This document shows, in pieces, positions 24,498-35,745 of a stretch of 64,000 bases of DNA (position 1 is the stretch's first letter; each line of letters begins with the position of its first letter). Both the position numbers and the translations under genes were made by a program. This stretch comes from Ruminococcus sp. AM22-13 (GTDB lineage: Bacteria; Bacillota; Clostridia; Lachnospirales; Lachnospiraceae), in assembly GCF_003471165.1 (NCBI RefSeq), contig NZ_QRIL01000003.1, positions 1 through 64,000 on the forward strand, written 5' to 3'. Under the pieces are notes generated by a model. It saw nothing but the letters and a program-made list of their open reading frames with translations. It was not told the DNA's origin and did not search any database.

Positions 24498-26009
24498 ATG
24501 AAATACCATGTAAATTCGAAAAGAGTGATAGGAAAACGAAGTCCCATGTTATATGGACATTTTATCGAGCATTTTCACAGACAGATTTATGACGGGATTT
24601 ATGATCCGGGAAATGAATTATCAGATGAGGAAGGATTTCGCAAGGACATCATTGAAGCGATGAAGAAAATCAAAGTCCCTGTTTTGCGTTGGCCGGGAGG
24701 ATGTTTTGTATCTTCTTACCATTGGAAAGATGGGGTGGGAGAGAATAGGCAGCCATTTTTTGATAAAGCATGGCGTGTAGAGGATCCGAACACGTTTGGG
24801 ACAGATGAATATATTCATATGTGCAGAAAAATAGCCTGTGAACCTTATATCTGCACCAATGCAGGAACCGGAACAGCAGAAGAAATGAGTGACTGGGTAG
24901 AATATTGTAATCTTGAAAATGAAGGTAAATATGCAAAATGGAGAATTGCTAATGGAGAGGAACAGCCATACAATGTAAAATATTGGAGCATCGGAAATGA
25001 AAATTATGGAAATTGGGAGATAGGTGCGAAAAGTTCTGAAGAGTGGTGGCGACTTGTAAAGGAATCTGCAAAAATGATAAAGCATGTGTCACCGACAGTA
25101 GAATTATCAGCAGCGGCACTTCCTGATATTGACTGGACAATGAACCTTTTAAAACATTGTGGAGAATATCTGGACTGGATTTCTCTGCATGGATATTGGG
25201 ATATGCTTGCGGAAAAAAATGAACTTGCAGATTATACTCAGTGCATGGCATACACGGAACAGGTAGACCGGGCAGTTACTGACGTAAAAGGTCTGCTTAC
25301 GGCATTACATCTGGAAAAGAAAATAAAAATTGCTTTTGATGAATGGAATTTACGAGGGTGGCATCATCCAAATGTGCATACAATTAAACAGGGAATTGAT
25401 AAAGACAGCTATCTTATACCGAGAGACAAAAATGACGATAATTCCTCTTATACGATGGCAGACGCTGTTTTTACGGCATGTTTTTTAAATGCAATGAATC
25501 GCAATTGCGATATTGTTGGAATGGCTAACTTTGCACCAATTCTGAATACAAGAGGATGTATTTACAGTTATAAGGATGGAGTTGTACTGAGAAGCACTTA
25601 TCATGTATTTGACTTGTATGTGAATCACATGGGGGATACTGTTCTGGACAGTTGGGAAGAAGGTGAGAAAAATACATTTACAGTGCCGGATAAAAATGGC
25701 AGAAAAGTAACTGTGAATACACTTGATATTTTGGCTACACAGCATTCTGAAACAGAAAAAATTTCTATTGCCGTTGTAAACAAAGAACCGGACAAAGAAA
25801 AGAAACTGGAAATCTGCCTGGATGAAAATTCATATGCGAGGTACGAAGTTCAAGAGTATCGGATCGTGGGAAGTTCGGTAGATTCTTATAATGATATTGA
25901 TAGAACGGAAGTATTTATTGAACAGCTTCCGACAAAGGAAACAAGTGGCGTATATCAGGTGAATCTTGCACCACATTCGATAAATGTGATTGACTTTAAG
26001 ATATTATAA
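24498..26009 (+). CDS. GH51 alpha-L-arabinofuranosidase 1
   Basis: The 503-residue enzyme matches intracellular GH51 arabinofuranosidases: GHFIEHFHRQIYDGIYDPGN at 20-39, VLRWPGGCFVSSYHWKDGVG, acid/base E168 in WSIGNEN and nucleophile E282 in AFDEWN. A C-terminal beta-sandwich follows the TIM barrel. It removes terminal arabinofuranose from arabino-oligosaccharides. It is a clear paralogue of the GH51 at 30818 but diverged, for instance FRWPGG/RYPGG and insert lengths. No signal peptide. AGGAGG eight bases before the ATG. Confidence 0.92.
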   Translation: MKYHVNSKRVIGKRSPMLYGHFIEHFHRQIYDGIYDPGNELSDEEGFRKDIIEAMKKIKVPVLRWPGGCFVSSYHWKDGVGENRQPFFDKAWRVEDPNTFGTDEYIHMCRKIACEPYICTNAGTGTAEEMSDWVEYCNLENEGKYAKWRIANGEEQPYNVKYWSIGNENYGNWEIGAKSSEEWWRLVKESAKMIKHVSPTVELSAAALPDIDWTMNLLKHCGEYLDWISLHGYWDMLAEKNELADYTQCMAYTEQVDRAVTDVKGLLTALHLEKKIKIAFDEWNLRGWHHPNVHTIKQGIDKDSYLIPRDKNDDNSSYTMADAVFTACFLNAMNRNCDIVGMANFAPILNTRGCIYSYKDGVVLRSTYHVFDLYVNHMGDTVLDSWEEGEKNTFTVPDKNGRKVTVNTLDILATQHSETEKISIAVVNKEPDKEKKLEICLDENSYARYEVQEYRIVGSSVDSYNDIDRTEVFIEQLPTKETSGVYQVNLAPHSINVIDFKIL

Positions 26010-26106
26010 AATGTAGCGATAGATGCATTCGGGCGCGGATTGCAGAAAATCTTTTTCAAACAGGCTCTGGCATCAGAATTCATCTTTTATATACGCGATA
26101 ATAAAA

Positions 26107-26154
26107 CAGGATGTGAGATCCCGGCATTAATACGGAACCTCACATCCTGCTTTT
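26107..26154. terminator. Bidirectional terminator between GH51 and LacI gene
   Basis: CAGGATGTGAG (26107-26117) pairs with CTCACATCCTG (26139-26149), flanked by TTTTAT on the right and AATAAAA on the left, so it can end transcripts from both sides. Confidence 0.8.
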
Positions 26155-26174
26155 ATAAAATACAGATCAGATTA

Positions 26175-27236
26175 TTAAAAAGAAGTCTCAAAAGCCTTAT
26201 TAACTGGTCCGGTAGTATGTCCGTCATATATGGTTACGGGTAAAACTGCACCGGTAAACTTACTGTCTGAATTTTTAATCTTATCTAAAAGTATTGAAAC
26301 AGCAGTATCCGCAATGCTTTTGTCTGTATTGTCGGCGATACTTGTCAGTGGCGGAAGGTATGTATGTGTTTTTCGCAGATGATCAAAGCTGATTAAAGAT
26401 ATATCTTCGGGAATACGATATCCTCGTTCTTTTAGTATTTCCATTGCAGAATAGCTCTGAAGGTCGTTGAAACCGATCACAGCGGTGTAATCGACAGGGA
26501 AAAACAACTCTTCGTATGATTTATAGGAAGAAGTTGAAGGAACCGGAGAACCAAATACAGTGTGATAATCTATCTGGCGAACGTTAGAAACCGGTACGTT
26601 TGCCTCTGAGAGTGCATCCATAATACCAGCATAACGACGAGTCTGTGAGAGATTATATTTTGGCCCTGGAAGATAGAGAAATCGACGGTGACCCAATTCC
26701 AGAAGATGCTTTCCAGCAAGATATCCTCCCTGATAATCATCGCAGCGTACGAAGTCCGTCTGACATTCTGGTATTTCACGGTCAATCAGTACCAATGGGA
26801 TTTTATTTTGATTGATGAGATTTATAGCATTTTTATTATAATTTCGTGGAAAAAAAACGATTCCACTGACATTATAAGATAATGCGAGGGACAGTGAATA
26901 ATCTGCGTAATTTTTTTCTATGTATGATGCTAAAATTAAAGTATGATATCCATATTTTCGCAATTTGATAGAAATTTGTGAGATAATATCAGAATAATGA
27001 GGGTTCTGAATATCGTCAACAATAACGGCAATCAGGTTTGTGTGACCGGAACGCATGGAAGAGGCAATTATGTTTTTCATGTATCCAAGCTCATCTGCAA
27101 CCTGCTTAATCCGGGATATAGTGGCTTCCGGGAGCCTGGGATCGTCTCTGAGTGCGCGGGAAACTGTATTGACGGAATAACCGCACTGTTCTGATATATC
27201 TTTTAATGTGATTCTTTTATGTTGTTGACTGTTCAT
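26175..27236 (-). CDS. LacI-family repressor, likely of the arabinan operon
   Basis: The 353-residue protein has the LacI N-terminal HTH and hinge (TLKDISEQCGYSVNTVSRAL, then the VADELGY segment) and a periplasmic-binding-type effector domain (GIVFFPRN, PLVLIDRE, AVIGFNDLQS, DISLISFDH). It is divergent from the sugar ABC importer operon, and a perfect 14-bp palindrome GATTAACGTTAATC overlaps that operon's -10, a plausible target. The effector is probably arabinose or an arabino-oligosaccharide. Confidence 0.88.
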   Translation of the reverse strand: MNSQQHKRITLKDISEQCGYSVNTVSRALRDDPRLPEATISRIKQVADELGYMKNIIASSMRSGHTNLIAVIVDDIQNPHYSDIISQISIKLRKYGYHTLILASYIEKNYADYSLSLALSYNVSGIVFFPRNYNKNAINLINQNKIPLVLIDREIPECQTDFVRCDDYQGGYLAGKHLLELGHRRFLYLPGPKYNLSQTRRYAGIMDALSEANVPVSNVRQIDYHTVFGSPVPSTSSYKSYEELFFPVDYTAVIGFNDLQSYSAMEILKERGYRIPEDISLISFDHLRKTHTYLPPLTSIADNTDKSIADTAVSILLDKIKNSDSKFTGAVLPVTIYDGHTTGPVNKAFETSF

Positions 27237-27316
27237 TTAGGTACTCCTTCTGGTAGTTTGCAGAGGGGACATCTTTCTCTGTTTGATTTGCAAAGTCCCA
27301 TTTATATTTTGACTCT

Positions 27317-27343
27317 GTAACTGTGAAAGTGTTGAACAGTTAC
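27317..27343 (+). repeat. Family C palindrome, variant copy
   Basis: GTAACTGTGAA at the left and GAACAGTTAC at the right are shared with 16462-16488; the centre differs at three or four positions. It lies in the divergent LacI/ABC intergenic region. Confidence 0.7.
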
Positions 27344-27493
27344 AAATATGTTCAATTATATTCTATAATACCGCAAAAATCAAATGTCAATAAATGAAAG
27401 TGAAAACAGAATAGGGCATTGTAAGTTATGTACAAAAAACATGATATAAAACATATAATTTATACAAAATAACGGTGGAATTAAAATTTGCTA

Positions 27494-27522
27494 TTGACAT
27501 TTTGTTGGATTAACGTTAATCT
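27494..27522 (+). promoter_or_regulatory. Arabinan operon promoter with overlapping LacI operator
   Basis: TTGACA (27494-27499) and TAATCT (27517-27522) are 17 bp apart. The perfect palindrome GATTAACGTTAATC (27508-27521) covers the end of the spacer and the -10, ideal for repression by the divergent LacI protein. Confidence 0.7.
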
Positions 27523-27583
27523 AAACGTGTAGCAAAGAACGGTACGAAAGGTACACAAAAAACAATTTAGGGAGGGTAACTAT

Positions 27584-28903
27584 ATGAAAAAACGACTTCT
27601 TGCCTGCGCATTGGCAGCAACGATGATTCTTGGTTCCACTGCACCTGTTTTAGCAGCAGATGACGGATCCACACAGGGAACAAACACATTTGTGGATGGA
27701 GGAACAGACCTTAGTTTCTGGACATTCCAGGAATTGCATGTAGGATTCTGGACATCCATGGCTGATGAGTGGAACAAACAGAATCCAGACAGACCGATTA
27801 ACTTAACTGTTACAACAGGTGAGTCATCATCCTTACACAGCAAATTACTTATTGCGTGTCAGTCTGGAGAAGGCGCTCCTGATATGGCAGATATCGAAAT
27901 CGGACATTATGGTGCATTCCTAAAAGATGGTTACTTACTTCCAATCAATGATGCTGTAGAGCCATATAAAGATGACGTTGTTATGTCACGAATCAGCATG
28001 TACGGAGACAACGAAGGAAATTATTACGGTGTAGACTTCCACTTAGGAGCTACAGTTGCTTATTATAACATGGACATCATGAACGAAGCTGGTATTGATC
28101 CGGCAGACATCGTTACATGGGATGATTATGTAGAAGCCGGTAAGACTGTACTGGAGAAGACAGGAACTCCGATGTGTGCAGTAGAAACATCTGACCTTTT
28201 CCTTCCACAGTGTATGATGCTTGAAAAAGGTGCTCAGTATGTAGACGAAGATGGAAATCCAAACCTTGTTACAGACGAGCATGCAGAAGTAATTGATTAT
28301 ATCCGCAGCATGATCAACGATGGTGTATGTGAGATTGCTCCTGGTGGTGGATTCCACACAGAAGAGTGGTACGGACATCTTAACGGTGCAGGCGTTGCAT
28401 CCGTAATTATGCCATTATGGTACATGGGAAGATTTACAGACTATTGCCCGGATCTTGACGGTAAGATGGCAATCTATCCAATTCCTGTATGGAACGAAGG
28501 CGATACACGTGAAGTTCTTCAGGGTGGTACAGGAACATCTGTTATCAAAGGAACAGAAAACGAACAGTTAGCTAAAGACTTCCTTGCTTTTGCTAAATTA
28601 TCAAAAGAAGGTTGTACATATGAGTGGGAAAAACTTGGATTTGACCCGATTCGTACAGAACTTTGGGATGATCCGGCTATCACAGAAAACAAAGATAATA
28701 AGTTCCTTGCATACTTTACTACTAACCCATTTGATATTCTGAAAGAAAACGGAACAGACATTACTGCTCCAAACATCAGCGGCAGTTATTCAGCAACATA
28801 TAGTACACTGGTATCTACAACTTATTCCAATGCATTCGAAATTTCTGTAGACCAGGATGCTAAAGAACTTCTTCAGAGCGAACAGGATTCTATTATCTAC
28901 TAA
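27584..28903 (+). CDS. Sugar ABC transporter binding protein (family 1)
   Basis: The 439-residue protein has a signal peptide (about 1-24, cut after VLA) and the family 1 sugar-binding layout: LSFWTFQELHVGFWTSMADEWNKQNP, GAPDMADIEIGHYGAFL, YYGVDFHLGATVAYYNMDIMNEAG and GTSVIKGTENEQLAKDFLAFA. No lipobox cysteine is seen. It should capture arabinose-containing oligosaccharides for the permeases downstream. A hairpin with T-rich tail after the gene would give it more transcript than the permeases. GGGAGGG upstream sets the start. Confidence 0.88.
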   Translation: MKKRLLACALAATMILGSTAPVLAADDGSTQGTNTFVDGGTDLSFWTFQELHVGFWTSMADEWNKQNPDRPINLTVTTGESSSLHSKLLIACQSGEGAPDMADIEIGHYGAFLKDGYLLPINDAVEPYKDDVVMSRISMYGDNEGNYYGVDFHLGATVAYYNMDIMNEAGIDPADIVTWDDYVEAGKTVLEKTGTPMCAVETSDLFLPQCMMLEKGAQYVDEDGNPNLVTDEHAEVIDYIRSMINDGVCEIAPGGGFHTEEWYGHLNGAGVASVIMPLWYMGRFTDYCPDLDGKMAIYPIPVWNEGDTREVLQGGTGTSVIKGTENEQLAKDFLAFAKLSKEGCTYEWEKLGFDPIRTELWDDPAITENKDNKFLAYFTTNPFDILKENGTDITAPNISGSYSATYSTLVSTTYSNAFEISVDQDAKELLQSEQDSIIY

Positions 28904-28948
28904 AATATATGCTTTGAATTTCAGGCATAGAGATTAAAGATTAATTGG

Positions 28949-28984
28949 AAGGCTGCAGGAGGAGATCCTGTAGCCTTTCTTTTA
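28949..28984 (+). terminator. Partial terminator inside the sugar ABC operon
   Basis: AAGGCTGCAGGA (28949-28960) pairs with TCCTGTAGCCTT (28966-28977), followed by TCTTTT. Such intercistronic terminators after binding-protein genes set unequal subunit levels. Confidence 0.7.
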
Positions 28985-29035
28985 GCAAAATATCGGAAAA
29001 ATATATGTCTGAATGTAACATAGGGAGGGATAGCA

Positions 29036-29944
29036 TTGAAAAAACAAAGTAAATTTAAAAAATTATTATACTCGCAAAAGGTGGCACCCTATGTATTTGT
29101 AATGCCATTTATCATTACATTTGTTGTATTCTTCGCATACTCAATCGTGAGCATGATTATTATGAGTTTTCAGAAGGTTGCCGGACCAAATACAACATTT
29201 GTAGGACTTGAAAATTATAAGATCTTAACAAATGCAGTCTTTATTAAGAGTTTGAAAAACAGTATCTTCTATACGATCGTTACCTGTCTTTTAATGATTC
29301 CGATTCCGATGGTTCTTGCTGCAATGCTTAACAGCAAACATATGAGAGCCAAAGGAACATTTCGAAGCATTCTGTTTATTCCGGCACTGACTTCAGTTGT
29401 AGTTGCAGGCGTTGTTTTCAGACTGATGTTTGGTGAACTGGACGGTTCTTTTATGAATCAGGTAGTTGGACTTTTTGGAATAAAACCAATTGTATGGCTA
29501 AGAACACCGGCTACGGTCTGGTGTACAATGTTTTTCCTGTGTCTGTGGAGATGGACGGGTGTAAATATGATGTACTATTTATCCGGACTTCAGCAGATAC
29601 CAGCGGACCTGTATGAATCTGCATCTATTGATGGAGCAACAAGTATGGAACAGCTCCGTTATATTACAATTCCATTATTAAAACCTACAACAATTTATGT
29701 ACTTACCATTTCCATTTTTGGTGGTATGGCAATGTTCTCAGAGAGCTATATGCTGTTTAATGGAAATAAATCACCGAACAATGTGGCTACCACATTAGTG
29801 GGTATGTTATATCGAATGGGATTTGAGCAGAGTCAGCTTGGTATTGCAAGTGCAATCGGTGTAATATTCCTGCTTATTGTTCTGGCAGTTAATATTGTAC
29901 AGCTCTGGATCAATGGAACTATAGGAAGTAAAAAGGGGGAATAA
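29036..29944 (+). CDS. Sugar ABC permease 1 (MalF/AraP-like)
   Basis: The 302-residue subunit has six TM segments and the EAA loop YESASIDGATSMEQLRYITIPLLKP near residue 200-225. It belongs to the carbohydrate CUT1 permeases. The start is TTG at 29036, preceded by GGGAGGG at proper distance. It lies 132 bases after the binding-protein gene and 3 before the second permease. No dedicated ATPase is encoded here, as usual for CUT1 importers that share an MsmK/MalK-type ATPase. Confidence 0.88.
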   Translation: MKKQSKFKKLLYSQKVAPYVFVMPFIITFVVFFAYSIVSMIIMSFQKVAGPNTTFVGLENYKILTNAVFIKSLKNSIFYTIVTCLLMIPIPMVLAAMLNSKHMRAKGTFRSILFIPALTSVVVAGVVFRLMFGELDGSFMNQVVGLFGIKPIVWLRTPATVWCTMFFLCLWRWTGVNMMYYLSGLQQIPADLYESASIDGATSMEQLRYITIPLLKPTTIYVLTISIFGGMAMFSESYMLFNGNKSPNNVATTLVGMLYRMGFEQSQLGIASAIGVIFLLIVLAVNIVQLWINGTIGSKKGE

Positions 29945-29947
29945 ACA

Positions 29948-30790
29948 ATGTCAATAACTAAAAAATCAAAAATCTATTCAACGTGTTTATTTATCTTCTT
30001 TGTGATTATTGCGATTATCACGTTGCTTCCATTAGCGCTTCTTGCTGTTTCATCACTTCGTCCTGGCTCTGATCTGATGCGTTATGGACTGAACTTCTCT
30101 ATTGACTGGGCAAGTGCGAATTTAAATGAATACAAAATGTTATTCAGCGGTGCGAACTCATATTTCATATGGTATAAAAATAGTTTGATTATTACAATTG
30201 TTCAGGTTGGACTGGCATTGTTTTTAAGTGCATGTGTAGGATATGGATTTGCAATGTACAATTTTAAAGGAAAAAATATTTTATTCCTTTGCGTATTACT
30301 TGTAATGATGATTCCTACAGAAGTAATCTTACTTCCATTGTACAGACTGATCGTAAAAATGGGTCTGATTAATAATATGTGGGGTATTATTCTTCCGTAC
30401 CTGGTTGTACCGATGCTGGTATTCTTTTTCCGGCAATATCTGATGGGAATACCGAAAGATTTCCTGGATGCTGCCAGAGTAGACGGATGTACAGAATATG
30501 GCATTTTCTTTAAGATCATGATTCCTTTGATGAAACCTTCTTTCGCTGCTATGGGTATTTATCAGGGTATGCAGAGCTGGAATAACTTCCTCTGGCCAAT
30601 GATCGTAACAAACTCAATTGATAAAATCACACTTCCGGTTGGTCTGCAGAGTCTTCTCTCACCATACGGAAACAATTATGATATTCTGATTGCAGGTTCC
30701 TGCTTTGCAATCATCCCGATTCTTATATTATTTATTTGTTTCCAGAGATACTTTATCGAAGGTATGACAGCCGGCGGAGTAAAAGGTTAA
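29948..30790 (+). CDS. Sugar ABC permease 2 (MalG/AraQ-like)
   Basis: The 280-residue CUT1 permease shows an N-terminal TM helix, SSLRPGSDLM, and the EAA loop LDAARVDGCTEYGIFFKIMIPLMKPS. It ends EGMTAGGVKG, the typical MalG-type C-terminus. It pairs with the previous subunit. AAAGGGGGAATAAAC gives the ribosome binding site. Confidence 0.9.
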   Translation: MSITKKSKIYSTCLFIFFVIIAIITLLPLALLAVSSLRPGSDLMRYGLNFSIDWASANLNEYKMLFSGANSYFIWYKNSLIITIVQVGLALFLSACVGYGFAMYNFKGKNILFLCVLLVMMIPTEVILLPLYRLIVKMGLINNMWGIILPYLVVPMLVFFFRQYLMGIPKDFLDAARVDGCTEYGIFFKIMIPLMKPSFAAMGIYQGMQSWNNFLWPMIVTNSIDKITLPVGLQSLLSPYGNNYDILIAGSCFAIIPILILFICFQRYFIEGMTAGGVKG

Positions 30791-30799
30791 TAATTTTAA

Positions 30800-32335
<1,536 letters not shown>

Positions 32336-32346
32336 TCAAGTAAAAG

Positions 32347-32444
32347 GTTGACAAAACAAAAATAAGAAGATGTTTTTACTGTTGCTTATCCAGGGCTAGA
32401 GCAGTGAAAACATCTCTTATTTAAGCTGTTTCGTCAACTTTTTT
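32347..32444 (+). terminator. Large nested hairpin terminator after the arabinan operon
   Basis: Outer arms GTTGACAAAACA (32347-32358) and TGTTTCGTCAAC (32427-32438) pair with one mismatch. An inner stem pairs AGATGTTTTTACTG with CAGTGAAAACATCT. A six-T tract follows. The 90-base structure is unusually long for a terminator. Confidence 0.75.
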
Positions 32445-32584
32445 GATATATTTTTTATATAATGAGAATTTCCTTTTGACGGGCCATAAGAAAACGTAGA
32501 GTTACAGGTAGCTTTTCAAAAATATTCTTTGTATAATAAATGCAGATATTTTATAAAAGCACATAACATGGAGGATAAAGAAAG

Positions 32585-33421
32585 ATGGCATTAATGGAAG
32601 TAAATTTTTTTTCAAAAGCACTGATGCGTCCGGTGACAATGAACGTGATCTTGCCAGCAGATAAGGTATTTTTTGAAGAAGAAACAGAAGAGGATAATAA
32701 ACCGTTTAAGACTTTATATTTGCTTCACGGAGTAATGGGAAACTATACAGACTGGGTAACGGGAACATGTATCAAGAGATGGGCGGAGGAGAAAAATCTG
32801 GCAGTTGTGATGCCATCCGGAGCAAATATGTTCTACATGGATCATCCGAATGCAAATGAAAACTACAGCGAATTTATCGGAAAAGAACTTGTAAAGATCA
32901 CACGAAGAATGTTTCCGTTATCCCACAAAAAAGAAGATACATTTATTGCCGGGTTATCTATGGGAGGATACGGTGCAATTCGAAATGGTTTGAAATACCA
33001 TGACACATTTGGATATATCGCAGGTCTTTCTTCTGCTATGATTCTTGAGAAAATGGGGACAGCAGATGACAGTTCACCAATGTTTTTTGAGAAGAAAAGC
33101 TTTCTGGAAAGTGTATTTGGAGATTTGTCCAAAATTCAGGACTGCGAGATTAATCCAGAATGGATCGCTGGAAATATGAAAGAAGATGGAATTCCATTTC
33201 CGCATATGTATCTTGCCTGTGGGCTGGATGATCCTCTTCTTTCTCCGAACCGTAAATTCAGAGACACCATGCGTGAACTTGGTGTAGATGTGACCTATGA
33301 GGAAGGACCGGGAGCTCATGAGTGGGATTTCTGGAACCGCTATATTAAGAAAGTTTTGGAATGGCTTCCTCTTGACAAGGACAGCAAAGAGGGACTGAAC
33401 AGTGGAAATGTAGGTTTATAG
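32585..33421 (+). CDS. Putative carbohydrate esterase (CE1/EstA-like)
   Basis: The 278-residue alpha/beta hydrolase has LYLLHGVMGNYTDW, nucleophile S125 in GLSMGGYG, probable acid D215 or D216 in CGLDDPL and H245 in GPGAHEWDFW. Relatives include tributyrin, acetyl-xylan and feruloyl esterases. Without a signal peptide it works inside the cell, so deacetylation or deferuloylation of imported xylan/arabinan oligomers fits its place between GH51 and GH43 genes. Substrate is inferred. Confidence 0.8.
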   Translation: MALMEVNFFSKALMRPVTMNVILPADKVFFEEETEEDNKPFKTLYLLHGVMGNYTDWVTGTCIKRWAEEKNLAVVMPSGANMFYMDHPNANENYSEFIGKELVKITRRMFPLSHKKEDTFIAGLSMGGYGAIRNGLKYHDTFGYIAGLSSAMILEKMGTADDSSPMFFEKKSFLESVFGDLSKIQDCEINPEWIAGNMKEDGIPFPHMYLACGLDDPLLSPNRKFRDTMRELGVDVTYEEGPGAHEWDFWNRYIKKVLEWLPLDKDSKEGLNSGNVGL

Positions 33422-33490
33422 AAAAAAGAGGGGATTTACTGCAACCGTAGTTGGATAAAGCCCCAGAATGGATAAAGGGGGATATAAGAA

Positions 33491-34450
33491 ATGAGCGAAG
33501 AACTTAGGTACAATGAGCCATGGATTCTACAGAGAGCAGATCCATATGTATATCGGCACACAGACGGAAATTATTATTTCACCGCATCTGTACCGGCATA
33601 TGACCGTATTGTGCTAAGAAAAAGTAAAACTCTGGCGGGACTGAAAGACGCAGAAGAAGTGACGGTCTGGGAAAAGCATAAAGAAGGAATTATGAGTGAA
33701 CATATCTGGGCACCGGAACTTCATTATTTGGATGGAAAATGGTATATCTATTTTGCAGGTGGAGATAAAGATGATATCTGGGCAATTCGCCCATATGTGT
33801 TGGAATGCGCAGATGCAGATCCACTTACAGGAGCCTGGACAGAAAAGGGCAAAATGGGACGCACTGATGAAGACGAATTTTCTTTTGAGGCTTTTTCTCT
33901 GGATGCAACTGTATTTGAAAATAAAGGAAAACATTACTATGTATGGGCTGAGAAAGTAGGTGTAGGAAAACAAATTTCCAATCTTTACATTGGCGAGATG
34001 GAGACACCGTATAAATTGAAAACAGTTCAGGTATTGCTTACTACACCGGATTATGACTGGGAAAGAGTTGGATTCTGGGTAAATGAAGGTCCGGCGGTAA
34101 TTCATCATGATGGAAAAATCTATCTTACCTATTCAGCATCTGAAACAGGCATTGCATACTGTATGGGAATGCTGACAGCTGATGAAAATGCCGATCTCCT
34201 TGATCCGAAATCATGGACTAAAGAACGCTGCCCGGTTCTTTGTACAGATGAATCAAAAGATATCTACGGTCCGGGACATAATTCCTTTACCGTAGATGAA
34301 GAAGGAAATCCTATTATGGTTTACCATGCAAGAACAGAAGCAGAGATAGTAGGTGATCCACTGTATAATCCGAATCGACATGCCATGCTGATGAAAATCC
34401 GTTGGGATGAAAAAACAGGAGCACCGGTTTTTTCTTATGAGGCCCAATAG
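33491..34450 (+). CDS. GH43 arabinofuranosidase/xylosidase
   Basis: The 319-residue five-bladed propeller enzyme has the GH43 triad: base D17 in RADPYVYRH, pKa modulator D138 in FSLDATVF and acid E199 in NEGPAVI. HIWAPELHYLDGKWYIYFA is another family hallmark. The short single-domain form and lack of a signal peptide suggest an intracellular exo-acting enzyme, likely exo-alpha-1,5-arabinofuranosidase, acting on short arabinans. Activity within GH43 cannot be settled by eye. Confidence 0.87.
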   Translation: MSEELRYNEPWILQRADPYVYRHTDGNYYFTASVPAYDRIVLRKSKTLAGLKDAEEVTVWEKHKEGIMSEHIWAPELHYLDGKWYIYFAGGDKDDIWAIRPYVLECADADPLTGAWTEKGKMGRTDEDEFSFEAFSLDATVFENKGKHYYVWAEKVGVGKQISNLYIGEMETPYKLKTVQVLLTTPDYDWERVGFWVNEGPAVIHHDGKIYLTYSASETGIAYCMGMLTADENADLLDPKSWTKERCPVLCTDESKDIYGPGHNSFTVDEEGNPIMVYHARTEAEIVGDPLYNPNRHAMLMKIRWDEKTGAPVFSYEAQ

Positions 34451-34498
34451 AATTAAAAATGAAGGGCTTAAATATTTCTGATAACTAATGAAAATTTA

Positions 34499-35326
34499 TC
34501 ATTTGATCAAATGAGGCTGAAGCGTCTGTATGGTGTATTCATGCAGCGCTTCTTTTTTGCTTCTGTCAATCTGAAGATAGTGTGCATAAAGTACATCCAA
34601 AACCAGCAAAATCGGAAATTGCGGAGAAATAATATTTCCATATTCGAGGTGCTCCATACTGGCGAAGATCAGTGTTTCATCGCAAAATTCCTGATAGGAT
34701 TTGTCCTGTCTGGCGGTCATAAGGAGAGTGTAAGCTCCTCGCTGATGCGCGGCTGTTAAGGAAGAGATAATGTCATCTGTCTGTCCGCTGACACTAATTC
34801 CGATAACCAGACAGTTTTCATCGAGAATAACGGAGTTTACTTTCATAATATGACTGTCTGTAACAGCTTCGATATTCAGTCCGATACGCATGAAACGCAG
34901 CTTCATCTCCTGAGCTGCGAGTCCTGAGCTGCCTCTGCCATAAACATAAACACGTGGTTTAGATACCAGAAGATTAGTGATTCGTGCAATCTGAGCCTTG
35001 TCCAATAAGGCGTTGGATTTGTTAAGAAGCTCCTGATAGGTATTGAATTCCGAGATTTCGAAACTGGGAATGTTTTCTTCGGGGGCAGGAATCAGGCTTT
35101 GCTTGTATTCGTAAATGAATTCTCTGTACCCATGAAATCCGCACTTCTGTGCGAAACGGGAAAGGGATGCTTCTGAAACATAGAGAAGTCTGGAAACATT
35201 TTTGGACGAGAAATCCTGTTCGTCTGTATTATGAATGAAGAAATCCGCGATAGTTCTTTCAAGTGGAGTAAATGTATGATAATAAGACTCAATCAACGGA
35301 ATGATATTGTGCTTGTTGAGTGCCAT
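34499..35326 (-). CDS. MurR/RpiR-family regulator with SIS domain
   Basis: The 275-residue regulator has the RpiR HTH (FTPLERTIADFFIHN, SRLLYVSEASLSRFAQKCGFHGYREF) and a SIS sugar-phosphate-binding domain (VYVYGRGSSGLAAQEMKLRFMRIGL, GISVSGQTDDIISSL). It is divergent from the nagB-nagA genes, so glucosamine-6-P or N-acetylated amino-sugar phosphates are likely effectors. The tie to nagBA is inferred from position. Confidence 0.87.
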   Translation of the reverse strand: MALNKHNIIPLIESYYHTFTPLERTIADFFIHNTDEQDFSSKNVSRLLYVSEASLSRFAQKCGFHGYREFIYEYKQSLIPAPEENIPSFEISEFNTYQELLNKSNALLDKAQIARITNLLVSKPRVYVYGRGSSGLAAQEMKLRFMRIGLNIEAVTDSHIMKVNSVILDENCLVIGISVSGQTDDIISSLTAAHQRGAYTLLMTARQDKSYQEFCDETLIFASMEHLEYGNIISPQFPILLVLDVLYAHYLQIDRSKKEALHEYTIQTLQPHLIK

Positions 35327-35745
35327 AAATAATTAGTTCCCTTCGTAGTAATGGTATATGGATTGACTACCTATTTAACAGAATCAGGTAAGCCTCCTGC
35401 CTCAATTGCGAAAAGTGACAAGCAATAGGGGGAAAATACAGTATGTGTTGTTTGATTAAGATATACTATATCATTTTAGAAAACGGTTCTCAAGATATGA
35501 TGTAAATAATTTCAACATAAAAATAGAACAAGAAAGTATTTTCATAAAAATATCTGAAATGGATATAGAATGCAGGATGATTTGATAGGAATTGAAAGAA
35601 GAATCTAAAACCCTGCCATTCATTGAAAATAAATTCAATGACACTTATAATGGGTTTACCTTAAATGGATAACAGATAAAGTAAATCTGGATGAAACAAA
35701 TGGTAGAGTGGATATTAAAAAAATAACCAGAAGAGGAGAATTGGT
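35327..35745. other. Divergent RpiR/nagB intergenic region
   Basis: This 419-base interval holds a degraded family A repeat (35380-35440) and a CATTGAA/TTCAATG hairpin nested in AAACCC/GGGTTT (about 35609-35660). No clear -35/-10 pair for nagB could be chosen, and no gene is seen. Confidence 0.5.
35380..35440 (+). repeat. Family A repeat, degraded copy
   Basis: The left half resembles the full copy (GAATCAGGTAAGCCTCCTGC, then a TTGCGAAAAGTGACAAGCAA core); the right half is lost. Confidence 0.5.
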
